This document shows, piece by piece, positions 1-11,823 of a stretch of DNA of 64,000 bases; the first letter of the stretch is position 1, and every line of letters begins with the position of its first letter. Made by a program: the position numbers and the translations under genes. Location of the stretch: contig JADIIX010000012.1 of NCBI GenBank assembly GCA_027604505.1, positions 1-64,000 of the forward strand, read 5' to 3'. The notes below the pieces were generated by a model. The model was not told the DNA's origin, did no database searches, and worked only from the letters and a program-made list of their open reading frames with translations. This DNA comes from Gonapodya sp. JEL0774. Its lineage: Eukaryota; Monoblepharomycota; Monoblepharidomycetes; Monoblepharidales; Gonapodyaceae.

Positions 1-85
1 CCCCCCCCGGGCCCCCCCCCCGCCCCCCCCCGGCCGCCCCCCGCCCCCCCCCTCCCCCCCCCGCCCCGCCGCCGGCGGGGTTGGT
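1..85. repeat. GC homopolymer-like block at left edge
   Basis: Almost pure C runs with scattered G, ending just before ordinary coding-like sequence at about position 86. Composition is wholly unlike the rest of the window and the same as the blocks that flank the N gap near 15.93-16.09 kb. I read it as low-quality assembly or contig-end sequence, not a biological repeat. Confidence 0.7.
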
Positions 86-811
86 GGCGCGGAATTATAT
101 CCAGTGGTTTGCATGAGACTCTCCGGTCCGAAATATTCGTTCGGCGAAGACTGGAACGACAAAATTCACACTCCTCGATAGTAGATAAGCTCGATGATTG
201 CTTTAGTGGCTGGAACTCTCCCTGCCGGTCGCCCATACCATGCTCAACCAGTCTCACCTGTGAAAGAATCCCTGGTTTCATATCCCTGAACGCAGCCCTC
301 AGAAGTCCTTGCTCAAGTGACCGTATTTGAGTAACATTTATGTTGTCTCTGGAGAGCAAGTCCCGGAACGTGAGTGCAGCGAGGGAGCCTTCTAATGTTA
401 ATGGGGGAACATGCTTTCCTACAGACACCAACACGACGAATATTGCGTGGTCGGTTGCGCTGATAAGACTACACAGCGAGCGGTGCTGCCTCGCATCTGC
501 TTTCTTTGGGTTTCGTTGAACAACGTACCTGGTAAATCCTCAACGTAACAGGCGTAAGAATCTTCGGGGACCTGCGCGCTGTCCACTAGCGACTTTGGCC
601 AATTTCGAATCATATCGTCAAACAAGGAGGTCAAGTCATGGTGCGAAATCATGTCGATCTCGGCTGTGAGAGGGTGCGAAGGAGGACGACCTGTGAAAGG
701 AGAGACAGGTGACTCTGGGTCCCAGGAAGCTGAAGTCCGTTTCTGCGCGTTGATTCACTCACTTTGAAATGAAATTTCGCGCTTCTCGTTGCGGCCATCG
801 CCATCGATCAT
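86..811 (-). CDS. Hypothetical protein, 5' part of gene (3' end runs into left edge)
   Basis: Spliced minus-strand gene whose exon phases all agree. Exon 1 is 763-811 (starts MIDGDGRNEK), exon 2 is 529-663, exon 3 is 258-418, and exon 4 runs from 150 down into the GC junk. Introns have donors GTGAGT, GTACGT and GTGAGA and acceptors CAG, TAG and CAG. The visible protein (about 120 residues) is soluble, without a signal peptide or membrane segment. It contains the conserved-looking stretches TEIDMISHHDLTSLFDD and PPLTLEGSLAALTFRDLLSR, which suggest a helical domain protein. I do not recognise the family. Its start lies 155 bp from the divergent ATR start, so the two probably share a promoter. 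The 3' end is missing or destroyed by the edge. Confidence 0.6.
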
Positions 812-966
812 GTTTAGAAGGGAGTGGCACTTGGGTAAGGCCACATGCAAGTGCACATGCAGCATCTTCTGCACGAGAACACTGATTTGATTTGCGATCA
901 GCAGCAGTCAAACTCATTGGAATTCTATCAAAATTGCTAGCATCAAGGGCGAATCTGCGGTGACTC
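812..966. promoter_or_regulatory. Short bidirectional intergenic spacer (unknown gene / ATR)
   Basis: 155 bp separate the two divergent start codons (811 on minus, 967 on plus). Any promoter for both genes must lie here or in the 5' part of the ATR reading frame. No clear TATA box or other element can be named. If ATR starts at the downstream Met (1210) the spacer is about 400 bp. Confidence 0.4.
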
Positions 967-3900
967 ATGCCCCCCCAAAGCCATGGAACTCTCGCGGGAC
1001 AGCAGGGGTCAGTGTCGGATAATCCCACTGCTTCAGTAAAACAGAGCTCTCTGCGGTCTTCACGAAGCGCAGTCGCGGTCGATCCGCAGCAAAATTATCC
1101 TGATCTTCCCGAAACAATACCTGTTTCGGCCAGAGGAGTAGAGACAGACGGGAAAGCTGGCAGTCACAACCAACTCCATCCAGCTGGGGAATATCAAGAC
1201 GACCACGAGATGTCCGACACATCTCGGCCAGCAGAAGACCCTTTTATGCTTCTTGCCGAGGCTGTTCAGTATATCAAGGCTCTTCTGAGCGAACCTACGT
1301 CCAACGGCTACGAAAAGCTCATCCGTGAGAACATCAAGAACTACCGCGCACTCATTTACGAGATTGTGAAGCGAAATCTTATCGGCGAGGACTCGAGAGA
1401 CAGTACGTTTTGACGGATGGGATTTTCATTTTCGGATTGAACGCAGTAAGGACAAGGAGGCTGGGAATGCACCGGCCAAGGCTCTTGCCTGTGTTCAGTG
1501 GAAGTGGCCGATGGACGGAACAATTGGAGAGACCGTCTAAAATGCCGCGCTATAAACGGGTCTGACGGATAGGCTGGAGATCGTCCCCGGGAAAGGTCGC
1601 CTGATACCGACTGTGCAAGAGTCACCAACCCCGTAATGATCTCGTCCCAACTCCTCTCCCTTCCACTGTGCCCCTACTTTCAGGCCACACCGCCCTCGCT
1701 CTCCTCAAATCGATCTTCCAACTGGCGCCCGAACTCCTTGTCCACCCAGCTCCGTTTAATTTTCGCCAAACAGCCGAAGTGAATATTGAAGACGGGAGAG
1801 TCGCTAGCGTTGCTGCCACCTTCAGTCAAATAGCTGTCCATTCAGACAATGAACCGGTGCTACCATCGCCCCCATTCCGGGTCGTGGTCATTTCTGCCAT
1901 CACGCAATACCTCGAAACCACTCGCACTCCAACGGACCGCGCCATTGCCGAGGATTTGATCAAGGACTGCATTTTTGCGACCAGCGATGACGTTGGCGTG
2001 TTTTACAGCATTTATGAGGACCTCGTCCAACTTCTCGTTGGTGAGACCAAGATGAGCACAATCAGAGATTCTTTCATAAGATTTTAAACCTCTCTTTTGA
2101 CCAACCCATTCGTACCTACTTGCTTCAAGATTTGCATACCAAACTCGCGAAAATGTCAGACGACACGTGCACCCTGTGGCAAGTGCCAATGTGGCGATTG
2201 GAGGAGCTCAACTTTCACTCCAATCTCGTGGGTTCTCCAGAAACGGTGACGGCGTGGAAGGTGAGCTTTCAATGTGATTCTTGTCTCCGACCCTCTCAAC
2301 GTACTAGTCCCGCCCCCAGAACGCATCTACGGGCGTGTTCACCCTTGTGATTGCATCACGTCACGCTGCCTTCCGCCTCATGACCTCCCTGCTTGGTATT
2401 CTTGCTGACACCGCCTTCAGGGGAAACATATCCATCATCGATCCCCACCTAACTCGCCGTCTCATCCACGTGATTGCCATGGTATTTTCTTATCCAAACG
2501 ACTTTGTTGGGACCGCGGACGACTCGAATTCCACATTTGGGGCCTTTGTCGTTGCTGGGCTCAACATTTTGGAGCAAATAGTAGCACTGTCCGCAATTCC
2601 CTCCCATACGGTTCTTATCCCCGATATTCTGTCATCTGTTATCCACCTTGTCAATACGTCATGCGCAAAGGACGACATTGTGTCTCAATCCGTGATACAG
2701 TGTCTGAAGGTCGTCGTCGCTAGGGCTCATTCACCTCATACTAATGTCCAGGAGATTCTATTTCCTGCCGGGGCTGCCCTCGCATCAGGAACGGGATTTG
2801 AGAGGATTCCCGAAGAAATCGCAACGGAACTCTTAACCATGTACTCCTCCTACGTGATGGAAGGGTGGATACCGACAGACCGCGAGTGCAGAGGTTTGCT
2901 AGGCTTATTGGGCAGACCAGTTTTCGTGGAACAGCTAATTGATTTGCTCGGTTGCGCTGTCGTTTCTAGAGACACCAATGTCGACTCTCAGGAACTTTGG
3001 ATGTACGGACGGCAGCCGCGGTTGCCAGCTAGTGCAAATGACAGTGCAGCTTTTGCTTCACGATTTAATGGAAAACGTGTCCGGTCAAGCGAAGGATCAG
3101 TAGTATCGTCTGATCTCACGTTCGAGCGACTGGCGAAGAGGCAAAAGACTATTGAAGGTGACGCTAACGCTCACGTTATACAAATATCTGAGAACCCTCA
3201 GGATCGCGAAGTAATTGACATTGATGCTATGGAAGAGGATCGTGTGGTGCCACGAGATATACCCCAGGGCGCGTCGGAAGGTGACCTGGCTCGACCGCGT
3301 TCAGAGCACTTGTCTCCCAAAAACCGGTCCAAGCTATTAGAAAAACTTGAGGAGGAGACACGGATATTGGTGATGCGGAATACAGATGGGCTTGAACTCG
3401 CTGAGTATTTCACTCGAGCTATCTCGGCTGTTCAGGTCATCACTGTACTGGCTGCTCGCTATGGATCACAAGAGAATGTGACTGAAGCGTACGAGATGCT
3501 GGCTAGTGTTTTACACAGACTGATTCGAGAAGTGTTTGAGTTTGGTAAACGGCTTCCGCTTAATGGTGACGCAGCTGACTCAATGGTTTCGGAGTTAAAC
3601 TCATGGATGGCTCTATTTGTGAAAGCAGCACCAAGAATTGCGACTGCACTTTCCAAGTCACCTTTCAATTTTATGGATGGTTCAGTTTCTGAGCAAGTCG
3701 AACAACAATTATTTGCTCTCCTCGCTATTCCTTTTACGACGGAAGAAAATGATACTGCGATTGTACCTGACTCTCAAAATGATCCTTTACTAGCCACTCT
3801 TTTGGGAATTTTGACCACGCGCAGCTTCCTTGCTGATCACTCCCCCGCGAGTTTGAAGAGCACTTTGCATGTGCTTTCTGAAATCTTGCGAGGGAACGCT

Positions 3901-6900
3901 GCAGGATGCTTCAGCGTTCTTGCGAATTTGCCCGCCAAGTGGGCTACGAATTCTAAATGGAGACAGAACTTTCTCATCCGCGGACTGGAGGGTGTTTATG
4001 GGGATGAAGTCAAGATGGAGGTTTGGAGGGCTTTGCCATCGGTCGCTTGGATGGTGGACCAAGATGATATAAATGATTTCGTTCAAGCCTTGGATCCCGT
4101 TCTCAGGTGAGTTCCTCTTCCCTTCTTCTTTTCTATTTATTCCTGTTATGGGGAGGCGGAACTGGCTTCTCAAGTAATCCACACAATTTTGATTTAGAAA
4201 TAAGCCATCCGCGGCTGACATAACGGAAGTGCTCCTTGCGGCGTCTGAATCTTTGGGTCGATTTGTTTGCGCCATCGCTTCGCGTATTCACTTGAAGCGT
4301 CTCAGACAGTCGGTTGTTACCGAACGTGAAGGTGGTGGGGTCTGTATCTTCTGCGACCGGAAGCTCGCTTCCCTTGGGAACGCTCTCCCAGATTCAAGGA
4401 ACGTTACAGCATTCACTTTCGCTGAACCCTCTCTGTTGCATCTGTTCCTCTGCAGTTCGGTAACAGAACACCATGTCAAGACTGCCTTCGCCACCGTGTC
4501 CTTACCACGGTTACTAAGGCATGCCAACATTCTGGGCATGTACGAAACCACTTCGTCGGATTGGCAGCAGTGGGTGAATTTGGTGGTAGGAGCAATGAAC
4601 AGTCCAGAACGAAAGTTACGTCGGCTAGTCGCGTGAGTAGTTTAATTTGATTGGCTGCCACAGGCTGTGTCTGCTAAGTTCTTTTTGCGTCAAGGTTACA
4701 TTCTCTTCCCGTCATAATGGAACAGTACAATGTTCGTCTGGATGTCACTGCTCGATTAACCGATATCCTCCAAAAGGGGGACATGTCTGTCCAATCGTCC
4801 ATCATACAAGCAGTTGGATCACTTGCGAGGTGAGATAGCAATGTTCGTTTAGATCCTACACACCCACCTATTTCCGGGAATTTAGAGCAAGCGTCGACTT
4901 TTCTTCACTGGAGGGCTACCTGTCGTGTCTCATCATTCAGTTTAGTGGACCAAATGCTTTTGTAAAGGGTTGTGCCTTTAATGAGGTAAGAAGTTCGCCG
5001 CTGTTTTCGAAACCCTATGACACATCTCCTGGATATTTCCAGATTCGAGGTATTGCAGCGGCACACAATCGGTCTGTTGCGGAGCTCTGCAATATGTTCT
5101 TGTCCTCGATCGCAGTCCAATTGATCGAGCAGCTTCATTCCAATCGTGCATTCGTTCAGGAAGTTGTAGTGGTACTTTTCGCTCGAAACCTGCGAGATTT
5201 CGTGGTTGACACTCTAGAGCACACCTTGCCCGTACTTGTCAGCAAGAGAAACACTTCAGTGCTTGAGGAGCTATCTCGGTTGGTGGAATTAGAACTTCCT
5301 ATGATGCTGATCGATAAAACGGGAGATATCCTCCATTACATCTTCATGTCGAGTGGGGAGTTGGATGGCTCGATTAATTTCTTTGTTGACCTTGCGAAAA
5401 AGCAAGATGCATACGAAATCGACATCCGCAGCCTTCTCACCACCTGCTTGGATGTCTTAGCTCCGAAATTGGGGATAGAATTGGGTGCCGAATCGGCATT
5501 GGTACAAGAGAAGGTTGATGTCCGCTTACAAATTTGCGTGTTGCCTCGGAAATTCTTATCAAAAATTTGCAGGCTTTGCGATCGATGCGCCTTATTGCCG
5601 AAATCCAGCAGGGTGACGGGCGTGGTGCGGAGTTCCCAAAGAGCTCAGACCCGGAGCTTGCACCATTCGTGCACGCACACTTTCTTCTCCTTCTTTCAAC
5701 GTTTAACGATAAGCTAATCAATTCAGAGCAATTTTACTCCGAAGCAACCCAAAGAAAAGTTGTCAAAGCGTTGATCGAACTGCTCAAGATTGGCGGAAGC
5801 AACATTTATATGATTGCCCCTCAGGTGAGACTTGACCCCGAAAGGTGAGACCCAAATGTCGAACTAACTCGAGGACATTTCCGACTTATTGTACTAGCTC
5901 ATGTCAACACTTCGGACGGCGCTGAGCGTGGTTTGTCTCCTTGATGTCGCGCTCCATGCGTGGCACGTCTTTATAAAGACCTTGGAAATCTCTAAGATTG
6001 GATCCCTTTTGAGCCAAATCGTCGCAATCCTGACCGGACCATACGATCGCTTCTCGGAGACCCAGCTCGCCGAGCTTACAGAAATATTCAAGTATCTCTT
6101 CATAGACAATGAGTTGCAACTTAGGGAATCCTTTGCTGATTTACCTGCGCTTCCGAACCATCCGATATTCGAGCAGTTCTCGGCAATTCTCTCAACTTAT
6201 AAGGTTGAAAGCGAACCTATCCAAACCATTCGCCGAGTTCTCAAAAGTGTGGCACACGAGAGCGCTCTTGTAGCACAGCAGGCTGTCTCAGAACTGGAGC
6301 TGTTGCTCAATGATCACCAGCTTTGGTTCCAGAGTCTTGTCGTAGCTGAGTCTGTTGATGACGTCGTCAACTCTGTCATAAAGTCTTTGATGAGTGCGCT
6401 GCGCCGTTTCGGTGGTGGAAATGACACTATACAGGAAGCTTGTTGTCGATGTCTTGGTATCATCGGAGTAGCAGATCCTTCACGTCTGGATGTTAACTTC
6501 TCGGAGGAGATCGACGTCATTCGAAGCAATTTCACGGACGCGGAAGAAATGCTTGATTTCGTTTGCAAGATGATAGAAATGCAACTGGTTCCAGCTTTTC
6601 GGTCACCTCGAAGTACGAAAATGCAAAGACATTTTGCCTACTCCATTCAAGAGCTTTTGCGACTTTGTGGATTCACTCCCGACGTGCTTGTTGTGGACGA
6701 GTCGAGAGACAAAATGGGAGTGGCGAGAGTCAATCCGCTCAAGAGACGATGGGAAAGGTTCTCTGAGTCCTGCATAGAAGCAATCCAGCCTTTATTGGTT
6801 GCTCGCTACTTAGTCCACGATACTGCGGTCCAACCTGTCAGCTATCCACTGTTTGGAAAAGTTGCAACGTTTTCAGAGTGGCTACAGGCATGGACTCGTG

Positions 6901-9900
6901 ACCTTGTCGAGTATAAGGTTGATCCAAACTCTCGAGCAGCTCAAATTTTCCGGGTCTGCAAGGGTGTTATAAACCAGCACGACGAATCTATTTCCTTGTT
7001 TATTTTGCCGCACCTGGTTCTAAACGTACTTCTTGGCGGAAATGATCAAAAGCAAAATGATCGGCAGCGTAACGAAATATTGAGTGAAGTTCTTGCAGTT
7101 TTAGAGGAAAGTTCGAGGCCAGGATTGAGAGATTCAAATGCGACGTGGGATTACAAGAGACAGAGGGCATCACAAGTAAGCTCCTCGTTTCTTTCTTCAG
7201 ATGGAGGCCGAACACTCGTCTTCTCTTTGAAAGTGAAGCCTACCTAAGATTCATCGTTTCTCTTGTGCTAGATCGTGTTTGCTTTGGTCGACTATCTGTC
7301 AAAGTGGGTTCGCTTAAAACGACAACAAGTTAGTAAATCACGCTCTGCGAACACCCGAAAGTCAGGGAAGGCGACTACAGGGGATGATCCTGATAATGAC
7401 GAGCAAGTTAGGACAATAGATCGGATCTTGTCAATGATCCCACAAGACATGATGGCGATTGTGTCGTATCGATGTAACTCCTTTGAACGCTCCCTGCTGC
7501 ATCTAGAGAGACACATTCGGAATCAGCGATCTCGCAAGAAAGCTTATGATCTGACTGGGCTTTACGAGCTTTGTCAGCGAGTGTATGCAAAGATGGATGA
7601 GGCCGATGGTATGGAGGGCATTTCGACAATGTTTCCAGCACCTTCTCTGGAGCAGCAGACATTGGAACACGAATCGACGGGCAATTGGAGTGCTGCTCAG
7701 AGTTGCTATGAGCTCATCATCCAGGAGAACCCGGATAAACTGGAGTATCAGGTTGGGCTCATCAACTGTCTTCGGAATTTAGGTCATTTTGGTGAGTGTA
7801 GAAAAACATGCGAGAAAAGCGTTTGTTTTTCTGACACAAGTTTGGAACATGTAACTATGCTCCTTTTCATTATTTGTTTTAGAATCCATGCTGACACATG
7901 TTGGGGGTATTTTATCGCAGCACACTGAGTGGAGCGAACAGTTGGAGAGTTTCCGGGTCGAAGCTGCTTGGAAACTTTCAAAATGGGATACACTTGAGGG
8001 CTTGGTAGATTCCAATACGAAGACATCATTCGAAATATCGCTTGGGCGTTCAATTTTGGCTATTCGAGGGATGGATAGCAAGGGGCTTCAAGCGGAATTG
8101 AAGTCGATGCGCCGCTCAATAGCAGGACCACTGGTGCTATCAAGTCTGGAGTCATATGATCGAGCACAAGATCACGTTCTAAAACTTCATATGCTGTACG
8201 AAGTAGAGGAGTGGGCTAAACTCTGGGAGCTGTGCGAAGAGACCACTGAGGATGACTTGCTGCGTGGGCTAAATGGGATAGTGAAGCAGTGGGACTCTCG
8301 TCTTCTTATCACCAACTCTTCGCATAGAGTTGTGGAACCAGTATTAAGTTTGAGGAGGACTATGCTTGACATCAGGTGAGAGTATGATACCGATTCAGAG
8401 AGTTATCGCCGACCTTTGATGATCCCAAAAAAAGTCACGCCAAAGCGGCGAAGTTGCACTGGCATAACATTGCCGAAAACTTGAGAGCTGAAAATGGCCG
8501 AGCCTGGCTGCAAAGTGCCAAAGTTGCACGGAAAGCGGGTTATCTCTCCACCGCTTACAGCAATATCCTGCATGCAGCGAGTTTGAATGCACAGTCAATG
8601 TTTTTTGAGCGCTCAAAGTTGCTGTGGGTGAAAGGGGAACATCACAGAGCCATTGTGGCTTTACAGAATGCATTGGGTCACAACGATCCGGGATTTGTTG
8701 AGGTGCCAATTGCGAGCCAGGCAACAAGTCTTGGATCCATGGGAGCAGGAGCCACTCCTCGCGTTAATTTACTGGACCCGTCATCCGAGAAGTTCCTCCA
8801 GTTGAAGGTGACGGTCATTGACGAATATTGCTGATGATTCTTTGTGCTCATCCCCACTCTTGAATTATAAGTCAAAACTTCTTTTGGCCCGCTGGCTGGA
8901 CGAGACTCACACTGGGCAGATGAGTGATATTCTCAACATTTTCAAAGTGGCCATTAGAGATGCTGGAAGGTAAGATGAGACATTTTTGTCGGTTCGCCGA
9001 GACTACCAAGTTGATCTGAATTATCCTCGGCCAGGTTGGAAAAGGTGTATTTTCAGCTCGGAAGATACTATTTAAAGATCCACGACACAGAGAAGCAGAA
9101 GGACCTTTTTCGGAAACCCACCGTGCAGTAAGGCTGAATTGCGGCCACGTTTTCTGCATCCGCATCCAAAAGAACCTGTGAAATATAGACACCAAAATAA
9201 TTTGACCACATTGTTGGGATGTGTCATCAAGAATTTTTCGCGAGCATTGATTTACGGATCCAAGTACATTTACCAAACGCTTCCTAGAATGCTGACCCTT
9301 TGGTTAACGTTTGGGTTGGATCATGGTCTGCGGGATGACGCGTGAGTCATCACAATGTTGGTCGGGTTCGAGGTAAACTGTGAATCAAAGTCCATTTGGG
9401 TCAAATTTACCAGTTCTACAGTAGACGATCGCGAGAAGAATTTTCTGGTGGCTCTTAAGGCGGTGCAGAAGTGGGTTACGGTTTGTCCGTCTTACCAAGT
9501 GAGAGTTATCCAAAAGACAATGAGCGGGCTAAATCTGACGAGAGAATGCTTTGTTGAAGTACCTTACTGCATTCCCACAAATCGTGTCCCGCATCTGCCA
9601 CAAAAACAAGCAATGTTATCAGGTCCTCGAGAATATCATCCTCTCGGTCTTGGAGGTTTATCCGCAACAAGCACTGTGGCAGTTGATGCCTGTCGCTAAA
9701 TCAAATAACAAGCAGCGGACTCGGCGCGTTGACGATATTTTCTCGAAAGCGAAGGTCGGTGGCTTTGGAGCCCCTTGTATCTAATATGTCAGGCTTGTCA
9801 TCTTTTTTGTTACAGAGGGGCCGGGGCTCCATCGGACAGCCTCTGGATACTTTGATAGAGGAGTTCAAAAAGCTCACACACGAGCTTTTGAACCTCTGTA

Positions 9901-11643
9901 ATCACAGCGTCCAGCCGCGGGAGACCGTGCTCTCGATAAACAGCGACTTTAGACAACTTCAGCGACTCACACCGACGAATATAATTGTCCCATTACAAGC
10001 ATTACTAACTGTGGCCTTACCGTCTAATGGACAAGCCGCTGCTTCACACAAGCCCTTTCCTGAAGAACAGCCAACAATCATGAGTGAGTGCATCTTCGTC
10101 CCGTCGGGCATCACCTACCTTATATTAAAGATCATCTCACCAAACAATGATAATGTCAGGGTTTCATGATGAGGTCGAAATTATGAGTTCCCTCCAACGT
10201 CCCCGCAAAATTACTATCACAGGCAGTGACGGCAGAGACTATATATTCCTCTGCAAACCTAAGGATGACCTTAGAAAGGACGCTCGTCTCATGGAATTCA
10301 ATTGGATGATAAACAAGTTGCTGAAGAAGGATGCTGAGTCGAGGAAACGGCGCCTCTGTACGTTAGGTTGCCTGATCTTCGTTTGCATTGTCAAGATCGA
10401 TTCCATTTGATCGACATGTTTGCAACTAGACATCAGAACCTACTCAGTAGTGCCTTTGAATGAAGAATGTGGACTCATTGAGTGGGTCAACAACACAACC
10501 GGCCTCCGACAGATTCTCAACAAGTACTACAAAGCAAAGGGTTTGGGTACATCGGTGTGTTGATTTCTTTGCAAAATATTGCCGACATAATGCCTAACAA
10601 CCTTTCACGTGCCAGAATGTCGAAATAAAGGAGGTATTTACTAAGATTGACAAGTACGAAAAAGATGAGAAGCGAGCAGAGTATGTTAAGCTTTTCGAAA
10701 CATTGCTTGACAAGTAAGCTTTGAAATTGCTTCTATCTTCCTCGTTCTTGCATTTCAAAGTTACCACTCCATTGTCCCAGGTTCCCTCCTGTATTTCATG
10801 AATGGCATCTTGACATGTTTCCCGAGCCCCGTGCATGGTTTGCAGCCCGATCAGCGTATACCCGAACCACAGCCGTCATTTCCATGGTTGGATACGTCTT
10901 GGGGTGAGCGTTACCCGTTTCTTCGACATTTCAAAATCCATCTATAAACCGGTTCCAACGTCAAGCTTGGGAGATCGACATGGGGAAAATATACTGTTTG
11001 ACGAGACAAGAGGTGACTGTGTGCATGTAGACTTCAATTGCTTGTTTGAAAGGGTGAGTCGGTGGTGATGGAAATGGGGTGTTGGCCATGTATTGTAACG
11101 CTTCGGTAGGGAAAAACTTTCGAGCGACCAGAGGTGGTTCCTTTCCGCCTGACCCAGAACATAGTCGATGCTTTCGGGGTTACTGGAATTGAAGGTAACA
11201 GTCAAATATGGGTTGATTCAGTGTGACAGTTGGAATCTCAATTTGTTTTGGAATAGGTGCCTACCGAAAAGGTTGCCAAGCGACACTCCGCGTGTTGCGA
11301 GCAAACAAAGATTCTTTGATGAGTATTTTAGAAACATTTGTTCACGATCCCCTTGTCGAGTGGCAAAAAGGGAAGGTTTGTTCAGTGAGGAAGATCCTTC
11401 AAGTTGTGACTTAAGATGATATTCTCCATTTTTGGCAATTAGCATGACAAGTACGGCGAGAACGAAAACGAGTATGCTGTCAAAAGCATACAAGCCATCA
11501 AGTACAAGCTTGAGGGGATCATACATACTGGTGCAACGGCGGCATCCATCTCGGTCGAGGGGCAAGTACAAGATCTAATTAACCAGGCGATGAGTGTTGA
11601 TCACCTCGCTCGGATGTATATTGGATGGGCTCCGTGGTTTTGA
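967..11643 (+). CDS. ATR: ATR/Mec1/Rad3-type PIKK checkpoint kinase
   Basis: Very large multi-exon gene for the phosphatidylinositol-3-kinase-related kinase that senses RPA-coated single-stranded DNA with ATRIP and starts the replication checkpoint. The N-terminal two thirds are helical-repeat sequence. The FAT region lies near 7.6-9.4 kb, including [20 protein letters not shown] and the ATR-typical [17 protein letters not shown]. The kinase domain lies near 9.96-11.4 kb, with [20 protein letters not shown], the catalytic loop [12 protein letters not shown] and HVDFNCLFE. The FATC tail ends MYIGWAPWF followed by TGA. Exon 1 is 967-1402 and joins in phase to 1684; there are more than 20 short introns. 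The downstream in-frame Met at 1210 ([10 protein letters not shown]) is an alternative start. Catalytic HRD/DFN-type residues are present. ATR is favoured over ATM or TOR by the FAT and kinase sequences. Confidence 0.9.
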
Positions 11644-11823
11644 AATCTCGGCGTTTCGCTCATTGTTTGAGGGGAAGGGAGGGTCACCATTATTAATTCG
11701 GCGATTGCATACGCCTTCACGTATCATTGTTAAACTAGAGCTCTTGCGTCTATCTTCGCATAAAATGTTGTTGGGTGCAGAAGTGCGTTCACTACCCCAA
11801 CATCCACAGTCTCCCCCACCAAC

